DNA of 36,854 nt, taken from Tenacibaculum sp. (GTDB lineage: Bacteria > Bacteroidota > Bacteroidia > Flavobacteriales > Flavobacteriaceae). Under the pieces are notes generated by a model that made no database searches, was not told the origin of the DNA, and saw only the letters and a program-made list of their open reading frames with translations. Each line of letters starts with the position of its first letter. The first letter of the stretch is position 1. Positions 9,163 through 17,580 of the stretch are shown here, in pieces. The stretch spans positions 1 to 36,854 of the forward strand of contig JAHDDQ010000028.1 in NCBI GenBank assembly GCA_020629275.1, given 5' to 3'. The position numbers and the translations under genes are program-made.

Positions 9163-9180
9163 GCTATCCTATTTAACTAA
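9160..9180 (-). promoter_or_regulatory. Imperfect dyad, candidate MarR autoregulatory operator
   Basis: TTAGTTA, 7 nt, TAGCTAA: the arms match at 6 of 7 positions. It overlaps the upstream edge of the TAACTTTG box, where a repressor would block RNA polymerase. The assignment to this MarR protein is inference. Confidence 0.3.
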
Positions 9181-9765
9181 TTGTGTATTTCTAATTTAAT
9201 ATTGAAAATAAGGCAGGTATAATTCTTGACTTTATAGATAAATTATTTAAGAGGCTTAAGTTAACAAAAAGATAAATTTACTTTAATTAGAAATCCTAAC
9301 TATATTTGGCGTCAAAACTATTATTTTATTTGAGTTACTAATTTTCCATCTCTAGATTCACGCAAAATTAGCGATTAATCCGATATAATTAAGATTACTA
9401 TTTTGGATTTGAAATATTGAAAATTAAATGTTTTACTGTTATTAATTTGAAAGTTCGATGTACTTTTATTTGAATGAAATATTTTATGCTAAAAAGTATT
9501 TATAAAGTTTTATACTACGTTTTTCGTATAGTAAGGAATACTAACAAAAATGATTTATTATAAAAATAATTTTCAATTCTCTTGAAAATCAGTATAAGCG
9601 ATTACTCTATCTATGTAGAGTATCACGTGTTAAATTACTAACGTAATACGTGCGTAAGAAGATGAAAAATGAGCTGTTTTATTTTATAAAACTACAGGTA
9701 AACTGTAAAATGTAATATGGTTATCATCATTTATAAATAGTAAAGAAAATGAAAGGATATATGGC
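9163..9765. other. Gene-free AT-rich spacer
   Basis: About 600 bp between the MarR promoter and the end of mgtE. No reading frame longer than about 15 codons looks real. Visible structure is limited to a 7-bp perfect hairpin TACTCTA / TAGAGTA (9603-9622), a bulged hairpin around TACTACG-TTTTT-CG (about 9511-9532) and a 12-bp palindrome at the mgtE stop (9763-9774). No recognisable promoter-gene pair or RNA family was identified. Confidence 0.5.
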
Positions 9766-11124
9766 TTAAAAGCCAATAATCAATTTAGCAATCCAAAAGT
9801 ATATCAAAATACCAAAAATATCATTACTCGTGGTTATAAATGGACCAGTAGCAATAGCTGGGTCAATTCCTCTTTTATCAAGAAAAAGAGGGATAAAAGT
9901 ACCAATTATACCAGCAACAATAATAACTACAATCAAAGAAACGGATATAGCCAAAGCTCTTTGAAAATCTCCACTATATATCCATATGAAGCCAAATAAG
10001 AAGATAGCAAGCAGAAACCCGTTAAGGGCAGCTAATAACATCTCTTTAACCAATCTATTATTAATACTTCCTTTAACGTCGTCATTTGCCAAACCTTGAA
10101 CGATAATAGCAGAAGACTGCACACCAACATTACCAGCCATGGCAGCAATTAAAGGAGTAAAGAAGAATAGCACAGCATTTTCGCTAAACATCTCTTGGAA
10201 TCCTTCCATAATTAAAAAAGCACCGATTCCGCCAATTAATCCTAAAAACAACCAAGGTAAACGAGCACGTGTAAGCTCTAAAATAGTATCATCAGCTTCA
10301 ACATCTTGTGTAATACCAGCGGCAAGCTGATAATCTTTATCAGCTTCTTCTTTGATAACATCCACAATATCATCTATAGTTATTCTACCAACTAAGGTTT
10401 GTAATTCATCGACAACAGGAATAGCTTCCAAATCGTATTTACGCATTTTATTGGCTACATCTTCAGCAGTATCATGAACAGTTACAAAATCAACTCTTGG
10501 AATATAAACATCTGCAATTTTTGATTTTGTAGAAGCCATCAATAAGTCTTTTAATGAAAGACGACCTTTTAATTTCCCAGCATTATCTACTACATAAATT
10601 GAATGTACACGCGTAACTTCTTCTGCCTGTTCACGCATTTTTGTAACACAACCTAATACCGACCAATTTTCGTTTACTTTCACTAACTCTTTAGCCATTA
10701 AACCACCAGCAGAATTTTCGTCGTAACGTAGTAATTCGACAATTTCTTTGGCATGTTCTTCATCTTCAATTTGCTGCATTACTTGTTGCTTCCTTTCTTC
10801 AGGAAGCTCAGCAATTACGTCTGCGGCATCATCAGTATCTAATTCATCAATTTCCTCAGCAATTTCTTTTGCTGATAATTGCTCTAAAATTTTTTCACGA
10901 ACATCATCATCAACATCCATTAGTACTTCAGCTGTCGTTTCACTATCCAATAAACGGATAATATATACAGCTTCATCAAAGCTTAATTCATCTAAAACTT
11001 CAGCAATATCAGCATGGTGTACGTCGATAAAAAGTTTAGAAAGAAGGGTGTCTTTTTGATTAAGAATTAATTCTGAAACGTTTTCAAGAAGAGCTTTGTT
11101 GATTTCTAATGCCATTGGCTGCAA
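9766..11124 (-). CDS. mgtE: Magnesium transporter MgtE
   Basis: MgtE is a homodimeric Mg2+ channel/transporter of the cytoplasmic membrane gated by cytosolic Mg2+. The 452-aa protein shows the acidic MgtE_N domain (about 1-135, [32 protein letters not shown]). Tandem CBS domains span about 140-265 ([47 protein letters not shown]). The five-helix pore domain follows from about 285 ([51 protein letters not shown]). The start overlaps the rsmA 3' end by 41 bp (32 bp if the ATG at 11115 is used), so it is probably translated from the rsmA mRNA. No separate promoter box was found. Confidence 0.95.
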   Translation of the reverse strand: MQPMALEINKALLENVSELILNQKDTLLSKLFIDVHHADIAEVLDELSFDEAVYIIRLLDSETTAEVLMDVDDDVREKILEQLSAKEIAEEIDELDTDDAADVIAELPEERKQQVMQQIEDEEHAKEIVELLRYDENSAGGLMAKELVKVNENWSVLGCVTKMREQAEEVTRVHSIYVVDNAGKLKGRLSLKDLLMASTKSKIADVYIPRVDFVTVHDTAEDVANKMRKYDLEAIPVVDELQTLVGRITIDDIVDVIKEEADKDYQLAAGITQDVEADDTILELTRARLPWLFLGLIGGIGAFLIMEGFQEMFSENAVLFFFTPLIAAMAGNVGVQSSAIIVQGLANDDVKGSINNRLVKEMLLAALNGFLLAIFLFGFIWIYSGDFQRALAISVSLIVVIIVAGIIGTFIPLFLDKRGIDPAIATGPFITTSNDIFGILIYFWIAKLIIGF

Positions 11125-11908
11125 TTTTCTCCGTCAATATTATAAATTCCTGTACCGACAGTTGTTCGGGACGCATGGCAAATATAGGGTCTTCTTTTAA
11201 GGTATCCGAAAGATTAAAGGATTTTAAACTGCTTCGTAACATTTTTCTTCGTTGGTTGAAGGAAGTTTTTACAACGCGAAAGAATAACTTTTCATCTACA
11301 GGTAACGTGTAATCTTTTTTCCTAATAAAGCGAATTACTCCAGAATTTACTTTTGGAGGTGGATTGAATACAGAAGGAGAGACTGTAAACAGATATTCTA
11401 CATCAAAAAAGGCTTGCGTTAATACAGATAAAATACCATAAACTTTAGATCCCTTTTTTTCAGCAATACGTTGTGCAACTTCTTTTTGAAACATACCTGA
11501 AAATTCAGGTACCAAATGCCGGTTCTCAATTGCTTTGAATACTATTTGTGAGGATATGTTATAAGGAAAGTTACCAATGATTGCGACCTGACGGTCTTCA
11601 AAAGTTTTTCCTAAGTTTTGTTTTAAAAAGTCACCTTCAATGATATTAAATTTCTCTTTAGAAGTATCTAACTTAAAGTGCTCAACAGGGAAAACATCGC
11701 GTAAATATGTTACCGACTCACTATCAAGTTCCATAACAGTTACTTTTGGCTTTTTACGTAACAAGTATTTCGTTAGAACGCCCATACCAGGACCAATTTC
11801 TAATACATGATCATAATTCTGCTCTGTTAATGAATCGGCTATTTTTTTAGCAATATTTTCATCAGTTAAAAAATGCTGTCCAAGATGTTTTTTCGCTTTT
11901 ACACTCAT
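11084..11908 (-). CDS. rsmA: 16S rRNA dimethyladenosine transferase RsmA (KsgA)
   Basis: RsmA dimethylates A1518 and A1519 in helix 45 of 16S rRNA, a late 30S assembly checkpoint. It is 274 aa, usual for the family. The N-terminus [18 protein letters not shown], the SAM motif [16 protein letters not shown], the acidic VMELDSESV, the catalytic [15 protein letters not shown] (NLPY-type NxPY motif) and [15 protein letters not shown] are all present. It overlaps mgtE downstream. A perfect -7 box sits 4 nt before the ATG, so it can be transcribed independently of the genes upstream. Confidence 0.95.
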   Translation of the reverse strand: MSVKAKKHLGQHFLTDENIAKKIADSLTEQNYDHVLEIGPGMGVLTKYLLRKKPKVTVMELDSESVTYLRDVFPVEHFKLDTSKEKFNIIEGDFLKQNLGKTFEDRQVAIIGNFPYNISSQIVFKAIENRHLVPEFSGMFQKEVAQRIAEKKGSKVYGILSVLTQAFFDVEYLFTVSPSVFNPPPKVNSGVIRFIRKKDYTLPVDEKLFFRVVKTSFNQRRKMLRSSLKSFNLSDTLKEDPIFAMRPEQLSVQEFIILTEKIAANGIRNQQSSS

Positions 11909-11912
11909 ATTG

Positions 11913-11920
11913 CAAAGATA
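11913..11920 (-). promoter_or_regulatory. rsmA -7 box TATCTTTG, leaderless spacing
   Basis: A perfect TAnnTTTG box on the minus strand is followed by 4 nt (CAAT) and the rsmA ATG at 11908. It lies in the 34-bp gap after the beta-lactamase gene. Confidence 0.65.
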
Positions 11921-11942
11921 AGTAGAGTAATTTTAGTGAAAG

Positions 11943-12668
11943 CTATTGCTTAAATAATTTGATAGTATAATCTAATAGTTTTAGATCTCCAGTTTTTCCA
12001 TGCCCAGGAATTACAAATGAAATATCAGGATATTTATTTTTGATATTTAATACGGTGTTTGACCATTCAGTAGTATCTGCGTCATTCAAGTTTCCTTTTT
12101 TTGCTCCCAATGATTTTAACAAACAACCACCAAAAAGTACTTTTTCTTTTGGAAAATAAGCGACAATATTATCTGAAGTATGTCCTTTGCCGAAATATTC
12201 AGCAGTAACTGAAGTGTTACCAAAGACAAGTTTTTTTGAGTTAGAAAAAGTAACTTCTGGAAGTTCGGTTTTCGAATTCTTTAATAAGTTTAAGGTTTTT
12301 TGTATGGCAAAAGAAGGAATGTTGTTTTTATGAAATTCAGATAAACCACCTAAGCAGTCAACATGAAAATGTGTGGGGATAACTGCAATTATTTTACATT
12401 TCAATGTGTTTTGAACCCAAGAAATGAGTTCAGTTGAGGCTTCATTAGTCACAGGTGTATCAAAAATTACAGCCTCATTATTATCGTATAAAACCATACC
12501 ATTACAAGGATATTTACCATATTTTTTAATTTGTAAATATGAGGTATGAGAAAAAGTGTGTTGGGTAATTTTACGTATTTTTAGATTGGCAGAAGTATAA
12601 CTTTGACTTCCCTTTTTGCAACTACACACCAGTAAAACTGATAAAAATAAAGTAAAATGATACTTCAT
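11943..12668 (-). CDS. Subclass B1 metallo-beta-lactamase, predicted lipoprotein
   Basis: The 241-aa protein carries all zinc ligands of subclass B1. These are H-x-H-x-D in PTHFHVDCLGGL (Zn1 His pair plus the Zn2 Asp), His in GKGHTSDNIVAYFP, the Zn2 Cys and the substrate-binding Lys three residues later in FGGCLLKS, then GNLNDAD and the last His in VIPGHGKTGD. It should hydrolyse beta-lactams including carbapenems; activity is inferred from intact ligands. The N-terminus MKYHFTLFLSVLLVCSCKKG looks like a lipoprotein signal (lipobox VCS-C), so it is probably membrane anchored. The ATG at 12668 is chosen over the one at 12704 because it gives the signal peptide directly. It starts 1 nt after the DUF4286 stop, suggesting translational coupling. 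Confidence 0.9.
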   Translation of the reverse strand: MKYHFTLFLSVLLVCSCKKGSQSYTSANLKIRKITQHTFSHTSYLQIKKYGKYPCNGMVLYDNNEAVIFDTPVTNEASTELISWVQNTLKCKIIAVIPTHFHVDCLGGLSEFHKNNIPSFAIQKTLNLLKNSKTELPEVTFSNSKKLVFGNTSVTAEYFGKGHTSDNIVAYFPKEKVLFGGCLLKSLGAKKGNLNDADTTEWSNTVLNIKNKYPDISFVIPGHGKTGDLKLLDYTIKLFKQ

Positions 12669-12669
12669 A

Positions 12670-12999
12670 TCAATTACTCGAAACTGTAGAGTAAAACTCC
12701 TCAATAACTTTTAACTCTGTTCTAAAAGCGACCATTTTATCTGCAAATTTTTTCATAGCATCAGAACGTAATTTTTCAGCGTCGTGCTTGTAATAATTGT
12801 CTAAGTCTTCTCTGGTATTTGCAGTGTATTGAACAGAGTACGTTACACCACCCATTTCTTCTTCTACTAAAACCTGAGTCATTTTTGCACTTGTAAACCT
12901 TCCTGTAGCTAAAACTTCAGGAATATGTGTTTGCATCCAAGTAAGCCATTCTTTATGAACACTTTCATCTATGTTTACAGTTACGTTGTATATATACAT
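12670..12999 (-). CDS. DUF4286 family protein
   Basis: This small 109-aa cytosolic protein (MYIYNVTVNIDESVHKEWL, GRFTSAKMTQVL, GGVTYSVQYTA, FYS near the C-terminus) fits the DUF4286 family, a ferredoxin-like alpha/beta fold of unknown function common in Bacteroidota. There is no signal peptide. It sits 33 bp after the TPR gene without a recognisable promoter box of its own and is 1 bp from the beta-lactamase start, so it is likely the middle gene of a TPR-DUF4286-lactamase operon. Confidence 0.8.
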   Translation of the reverse strand: MYIYNVTVNIDESVHKEWLTWMQTHIPEVLATGRFTSAKMTQVLVEEEMGGVTYSVQYTANTREDLDNYYKHDAEKLRSDAMKKFADKMVAFRTELKVIEEFYSTVSSN

Positions 13000-13032
13000 A
13001 ATTTTAATTTGCTTTTTTTACGATATTAAAAC

Positions 13033-14808
13033 TTAGATAGTATCACCTCTAAGTTTTCTAAATTTCTTTCTAGCATCAACCAAATAAATACTTGATGGAT
13101 AATCAAAGATAATTTTTTGATAGTATTCTGAAGCTTTTTCTGGATTGTTTAACATGTTTTTATACAATTCACCAAGCTTATAATAGGCATCATCAACAAG
13201 AATACCTTGTGGATCCATTTCAGTAATTTTTAAGTAATTTGAAATTGCTTCTTCATATTTTTTTAGACGTAAAAATAAATCAGCTTGCTTAAATAAAGCT
13301 TCATCTTCAATAGACTGTCCTTTGTATTCTTTTAAAACATCGGTTAATAAAGTTATAGCTTCTTTATTTTTATTTTGATAAGCTAACAAATCTGCTTGTG
13401 CATATTTGTGTAAACCTGAAGGAAGACTATCTTTAGGTTCGTTATCAGAAATAGTCAAGAATAAATCTGCTGCATCGTTGGCAATAAGTTGAGAGGAAGA
13501 TCCTTTCAAAACCTTTAATTGGGCTTTGGACCATTTGAAGTCATTCTTAAAATAAGAAGTTTGCGCTACTTTAAAACGAGCTTCTTGTCCTAATTGATGA
13601 TTTTTGAATCGTGTTTGAATTCTTGAAAAGTAGATTAACGCTTTATTGAATTTATTCTGATATACTAACGCATCAGCTAATTTTAGTTGAACCCTTGCCT
13701 TTTGGTAGCTATTCTTAGCAAATGTAAGCGCCTTTTCTAAAGTAACTTTTGCTTCTTCAGGCTTGTTTTTTGAGAATATTAAATAATCTGCATGGGCTAC
13801 TTGAATGGGAAAAGTAGCTTTGTTAACTCCATATGTAGCAAAAATATCCTGAAATCTTTGATCTACTTCTGGATCTTTAGTAGCCACAGCTATTTTCAAA
13901 TTCATTAAAATAGCATTAAACTTATCTCTTTCATAACTAGTGTCTTTTATGATGATATCGAAACATTTTTTAGCCGTTTCGAAGTCATCATTTTCAAAAG
14001 CAATCTTACCAAGCTGATGTATGCTTGCTAATTTATCTGGGTTTCTAGCATACAGCGCTTTGAATTGAATAAGTGCTTTACCATAATCTTTTTGTTTAGT
14101 AAATAGCCAACTTAAAAGGTCATTCCAAACGTTTTTCGGATTGCTAACCGATTTTTTTAGTAATACCTTTTTAAATAGAATATTATTTTTGTCTTCACCA
14201 TCATCTGTTATATATCTTGAAGTGTAGCGTTTAACAACGTTCAAATAACTATCGTTTTTATCTAAATAATCAACATATTCTTGAAACATGAATTCAAAAT
14301 CTCCTTTTTCACCATATATCTGTGCAATTTGAAATCCGTAGTGTGCATTTTTATTAACCTTGGATGCTTTTTTATACGCTTCAATAGCTAAGTCTAACTT
14401 ATTATATCCTTTGAAGAGGTTTGCAACTGTTCCTCCGTAGCCAGATTTTTTAGTAATACCCTTTATTGCCTTTTTATAAAACTGTTCTGCTTTATCAGGG
14501 AGTTGTTGTTTCTCATAGTTATAGCCTAAAATAACATTAAGATAAATTAAGCTACTTCTATTTTTTAGCTTACCAGTGATTAATTGATCAACTTTTTTAA
14601 AATTATTAGTTTCTTGATAACAAGAAGTAAGTCTAGTTAAATAAGAAGTGTTGTATGGGCTTTTGGTAACCAAGTCTTTATAAAGCTGCGCAGCCTTTTC
14701 AAATTCATTGTTTCGAAAATAATTTTCTGCCAGTGCATAATTACTCGATTGAGAAAAAGAAAAAGTGCTGTTAACCAGTAAAATAAATAAGAATAAACGA
14801 AATTTCAT
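13033..14808 (-). CDS. Exported tetratricopeptide-repeat protein
   Basis: The 591-aa protein has a signal peptide (MKFRLFLFILLVNSTFSFSQ). The mature part is almost entirely TPR helices, for example YALAENYFRNNEFEKAAQLYKDL near the start and EEAISNYLKITEMDPQGILVDDAYYKLGELYKNM near the end, the latter resembling the YbgF/BamD-like TPR style. It is likely a periplasmic or outer-membrane scaffold; no catalytic motif is visible. The longer reading begins at TTG 14811; the ATG at 14808 is preferred because a perfect -7 box lies exactly 4 nt before it. It is the first gene of the five-gene minus-strand block ending in mgtE. Confidence 0.85.
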   Translation of the reverse strand: MKFRLFLFILLVNSTFSFSQSSNYALAENYFRNNEFEKAAQLYKDLVTKSPYNTSYLTRLTSCYQETNNFKKVDQLITGKLKNRSSLIYLNVILGYNYEKQQLPDKAEQFYKKAIKGITKKSGYGGTVANLFKGYNKLDLAIEAYKKASKVNKNAHYGFQIAQIYGEKGDFEFMFQEYVDYLDKNDSYLNVVKRYTSRYITDDGEDKNNILFKKVLLKKSVSNPKNVWNDLLSWLFTKQKDYGKALIQFKALYARNPDKLASIHQLGKIAFENDDFETAKKCFDIIIKDTSYERDKFNAILMNLKIAVATKDPEVDQRFQDIFATYGVNKATFPIQVAHADYLIFSKNKPEEAKVTLEKALTFAKNSYQKARVQLKLADALVYQNKFNKALIYFSRIQTRFKNHQLGQEARFKVAQTSYFKNDFKWSKAQLKVLKGSSSQLIANDAADLFLTISDNEPKDSLPSGLHKYAQADLLAYQNKNKEAITLLTDVLKEYKGQSIEDEALFKQADLFLRLKKYEEAISNYLKITEMDPQGILVDDAYYKLGELYKNMLNNPEKASEYYQKIIFDYPSSIYLVDARKKFRKLRGDTI

Positions 14809-14812
14809 CAAT

Positions 14813-14820
14813 CAAAAATA
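14813..14820 (-). promoter_or_regulatory. TPR gene -7 box TATTTTTG, leaderless spacing
   Basis: A perfect TAnnTTTG box on the minus strand, then 4 nt (ATTG) and the ATG at 14808. Confidence 0.6.
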
Positions 14821-14929
14821 AGGAACTAAAATGTTAAAATTTAATTAAAATGCAGAGTTTTTTAAAGTTTACTGTAATATTTTGGCACGAACTTTGTCTT
14901 ATATAAAAACAACTAACAAATTTTACAGT

Positions 14930-15073
14930 ATGAAAAACTTAACTAAACAATACGAACTGGCAAATAGAAATGCAAAGGAATTTATGAAAAGTGGACAAAT
15001 AACTCAATATTTTGAGGCACTTTTAGAAGTAAATAAATATAAGAGATTGATGGTTGCTGTAACAGCAAATTAA
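14930..15073 (+). CDS. Small conserved-looking hypothetical protein (47 aa)
   Basis: The protein reads MKNLTKQYELANRNAKEFMK... and ends LMVAVTAN. It is a charged, helical cytosolic-type peptide with no signal sequence or cysteines. The frame opens at 14882, but the ATG at 14930 gives a compact product and leaves room for a promoter: a GAACTTTG sequence (about 14887-14894) matches TAnnTTTG at 7 of 8 positions. It is divergent from the TPR gene and closed by a strong hairpin 12 bp after the stop. Similar tiny proteins occur in Flavobacteriaceae to my knowledge; function is unknown. Confidence 0.6.
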   Translation: MKNLTKQYELANRNAKEFMKSGQITQYFEALLEVNKYKRLMVAVTAN

Positions 15074-15084
15074 TATAAAGAAAA

Positions 15085-15113
15085 CAGTAATTAGTTGCGC
15101 GCACTAACTACTG
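15085..15113. terminator. Bidirectional terminator between the 47-aa gene and serS
   Basis: An 11-bp stem with one mismatch (CAGTAATTAGT / ACTAACTACTG) and a 7-nt GC-rich loop, flanked by AAGAA on the left and TTCTT on the right. On the minus strand the tail is TTTTCTTT, so it ends serS well; on the + strand the tail is CCTTCTT. Confidence 0.7.
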
Positions 15114-15130
15114 CCTTCTTACTATATGAT

Positions 15131-16405
15131 CTAATCTATTTTATCAAAACCACAGTACGGTACTAATACATCAGGGATTTTAATTCCATCTGTAGTTTGG
15201 TAGTTTTCTAAAATACCAGCTAAAACTCTAGGCAATGCCAAAGAGCTACCGTTTAATGTGTGTACCAATTGGCTTTTCCCTTCTTTATTTTTAAAACGTA
15301 ATTTCAAGCGATTTGCTTGAAAAGTTTCAAAATTTGAAGCTGAGCTTATTTCTAACCATCTATCTTGAGCTGTAGAAAATAATTCAAAATCAAAAGTTAA
15401 AGCAGCTGTAAAACCAGTATCTCCGCCGCACAATCTTAAAATTCTGTAAGGTAATTTTAATTCACGTAAAATATCTTTAATATGATCTACCATACCATTT
15501 AATGCGTTGTACGAATTGTCTGGGTGCTCAACGCGAACAATCTCTACTTTATCAAATTGATGTAAACGATTTAAACCACGTACATGAGCTCCATAACTAC
15601 CAGCTTCTCTTCTAAAACATGGAGTATAACCAGTAACAGTTATAGGTAATTCATTTTCTTTTACTAGATCTCCACGAAATAGATTCGTCATAGGGACTTC
15701 CGCAGTTGGAATAAGGTATAAATCGTCACCAGTTACATGGTACATCTGTCCTTCTTTATCAGGTAATTGACCAGTTCCAAAACCAGAAGCTTCATTCACT
15801 AAATGAGGAACCTGAACTTCTTTGTATCCAGCTTTAGTATTTTTATCTAAAAAATAATTGATTAAAGCACGTTGTAAACGAGCTCCTTTGCCTTTATAAA
15901 CAGGAAAACCTGCACCTGTAATTTTAGCACCTAAATCAAAATCTATAATGTCGTATTTTTTTGCTAATTCCCAATGAGGAAGCGCATTTTCTCCTAAATC
16001 AGGAATCGTTCCTTCCTTGAAAACTTCTTCATTGTCTTCCTCATTTTTACCAGCAACAACTGAGACGTGTGGTACGTTAGGAATCTGAAATAATAAGTTT
16101 TGAAGATCATTAGCAACAGTGTTTAAAGTGTCTCCTAAAACTTTAGATTGTTCTTTTAACTGACCAGTTTTTTCTTTAAGCAGATTAGCTTTCTGTACTT
16201 CTCCTGATTTAAAAAGACCTCCTATTTCTTTGGATAGTTTATTCGATTCAGCTAATATATTGTCAAGTGAAACCTGAGTTGATCTTCTTGCTTCATCGGC
16301 TTTTAATACTTCATCAATAAGGGCTTCGGCATTTGCAAAATTACGTTTTGCTAAACCATCTAAAACAGTTTCTCTGTTTTCTCGAATAAACTGAACTTGT
16401 AACAT
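15131..16405 (-). CDS. serS: Serine--tRNA ligase
   Basis: A class II aminoacyl-tRNA synthetase of 424 aa that charges tRNA-Ser (and tRNA-Sec where present). The N-terminal long coiled-coil arm that grips the tRNA variable loop spans about 25-105. The catalytic core shows TAEVPMTNLFRGD, motif 2 (CFRREAGSYGAHVRGLNRLHQFDKVEI) and motif 3 (NGSSLALPRVLAGILENYQ). The length is standard. It has its own promoter box 22 nt upstream and a terminator downstream. It is collinear with ribF, 59 bp apart. Confidence 0.96.
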   Translation of the reverse strand: MLQVQFIRENRETVLDGLAKRNFANAEALIDEVLKADEARRSTQVSLDNILAESNKLSKEIGGLFKSGEVQKANLLKEKTGQLKEQSKVLGDTLNTVANDLQNLLFQIPNVPHVSVVAGKNEEDNEEVFKEGTIPDLGENALPHWELAKKYDIIDFDLGAKITGAGFPVYKGKGARLQRALINYFLDKNTKAGYKEVQVPHLVNEASGFGTGQLPDKEGQMYHVTGDDLYLIPTAEVPMTNLFRGDLVKENELPITVTGYTPCFRREAGSYGAHVRGLNRLHQFDKVEIVRVEHPDNSYNALNGMVDHIKDILRELKLPYRILRLCGGDTGFTAALTFDFELFSTAQDRWLEISSASNFETFQANRLKLRFKNKEGKSQLVHTLNGSSLALPRVLAGILENYQTTDGIKIPDVLVPYCGFDKID

Positions 16406-16427
16406 CGTTTACGTTTTTATGTAACGA

Positions 16428-16435
16428 CAAATATA
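16428..16435 (-). promoter_or_regulatory. serS -7 box TATATTTG
   Basis: A perfect TAnnTTTG box in the ribF-serS gap, 22 nt before the serS ATG, giving a leader of about 18 nt. Confidence 0.5.
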
Positions 16436-16464
16436 ATTGAAGCATCACATTTTAGCAACGTCAG

Positions 16465-17397
16465 TTACACTTTATTTTGAAGGTAGTTTCTGGATGTAAT
16501 TTCGTCTTGCCTAAGTTGATTGGTTAGCATTTCAATAGAATTAAATTTCTGTTCTTCTCTAAGAAAATATAACAACTCAACTGATATATACTCATTATAT
16601 AGGTCTTCCTTAAAATCAAAAAAATGAACTTCAATGGTCTGAGAACTTCCATTTACAGTGGGTCTACTACCAATATTCATCATGCCGAAAATAAGTTTAT
16701 TATCAATAAAAGCTTGAACAACATAGACGCCAGTTTTTGGAATAAGTTTATAGGTTTCTTCTACATTAATATTAGCCGTAGGAAAACCAATTTTACTTCC
16801 CAATTTTTTTCCGTTCACAACAATACCTCTTAAAACGAAGCTATAACCTAGGTAATTATTAGCAGTTTTTAATTCACCATTTAAAAGAGCTTTTCGAATT
16901 TTGGTAGAACTTACAGCAATTTCATCAATATCTTGCGCAGGTATTTCTTCTACATTGAAATCATATAAATGTGAATATTCGGTTAATTGTTCAATATTTC
17001 CTTCTCTGTTTTTTCCAAAATGATGGTCATATCCAATAATTAATTTAGAAATATTCAGCTGATTTACTAATATGTCTCTAACAAAGTCTAATGCTGTTAG
17101 TCTTGAAAAATCTCTACTGAAAGGATGAATTATTAAATAATCTAAGCCCGTTTTAGCCAGTAAATCTATGCGCTCCTGTATGGTGTTAATTAATTTGACT
17201 GTAGCGTCTTGTTGTAATACCATCCTAGGATGAGGAAAAAATGTAAGCAAAAGCGATTTTTTGTGATTAGCTTTTGCTTCCAGTACTAGCTTTTCAATAA
17301 TTTTTTGATGACCAATATGTACTCCATCAAAAGTACCTATAGTAACATATGTTTCTTGTGTAGGTTTGAAGTCGAAGATTGAATGAATAGTTTCCAA
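16465..17397 (-). CDS. ribF: Bifunctional riboflavin kinase / FAD synthetase, TTG start
   Basis: RibF makes FMN and then FAD from riboflavin. The N-terminal FMN adenylyltransferase domain shows TIGTFDGVHIGHQKI (HxGH nucleotidyltransferase motif) and SSTKIRKALLNG (the ISSTxIR-like motif). The C-terminal flavokinase domain shows GSKIGFPTANI and YVVQAF. The protein is 310 aa, normal for bacterial RibF. The start is TTG (17397): no in-frame ATG exists nearby and the HxGH domain begins within 20 residues, so a non-ATG start is needed. A TAACTTTG box lies 19 nt upstream (17417-17424). Confidence 0.93.
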   Translation of the reverse strand: METIHSIFDFKPTQETYVTIGTFDGVHIGHQKIIEKLVLEAKANHKKSLLLTFFPHPRMVLQQDATVKLINTIQERIDLLAKTGLDYLIIHPFSRDFSRLTALDFVRDILVNQLNISKLIIGYDHHFGKNREGNIEQLTEYSHLYDFNVEEIPAQDIDEIAVSSTKIRKALLNGELKTANNYLGYSFVLRGIVVNGKKLGSKIGFPTANINVEETYKLIPKTGVYVVQAFIDNKLIFGMMNIGSRPTVNGSSQTIEVHFFDFKEDLYNEYISVELLYFLREEQKFNSIEMLTNQLRQDEITSRNYLQNKV

Positions 17398-17416
17398 TTC
17401 TGATATAAAATTTTCA

Positions 17417-17424
17417 CAAAGTTA
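17417..17424 (-). promoter_or_regulatory. ribF -7 box TAACTTTG
   Basis: A perfect TAnnTTTG box on the minus strand ends 19 nt before the TTG start of ribF and supports that start. Confidence 0.5.
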
Positions 17425-17546
17425 CAAGTAAAAAAAACAATAATAATCTTGAGTGTGTCAAAATATCATTATTGCAAAAAAATGTTGCTTTTTTACGTGA
17501 AAACTAATAAAAACCATCAAAATATTCTAAAAATGAAAAAAAATTG

Positions 17547-17553
17547 TATTTTG
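17547..17553 (+). promoter_or_regulatory. Weak -7-like box TATTTTG of the TonB receptor operon
   Basis: TATTTTG lacks one base of the TAnnTTTG consensus. It is the only candidate in the A-rich region before the receptor ATG at 17581. Confidence 0.3.
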
Positions 17554-17580
17554 CGTTATAGTTAACAAATTATTTAAATT

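Noticed and set aside
9763..9774. Palindrome GGCTTAAAAGCC at the mgtE stop as a terminator
   Set aside because: Only 5-bp arms and no T tract on the minus strand.
10748..11059. Ser-rich 103-aa frame on the + strand opposite mgtE
   Set aside because: Antisense shadow of the Asp/Glu-rich MgtE N-domain; composition follows from the complementary codons.
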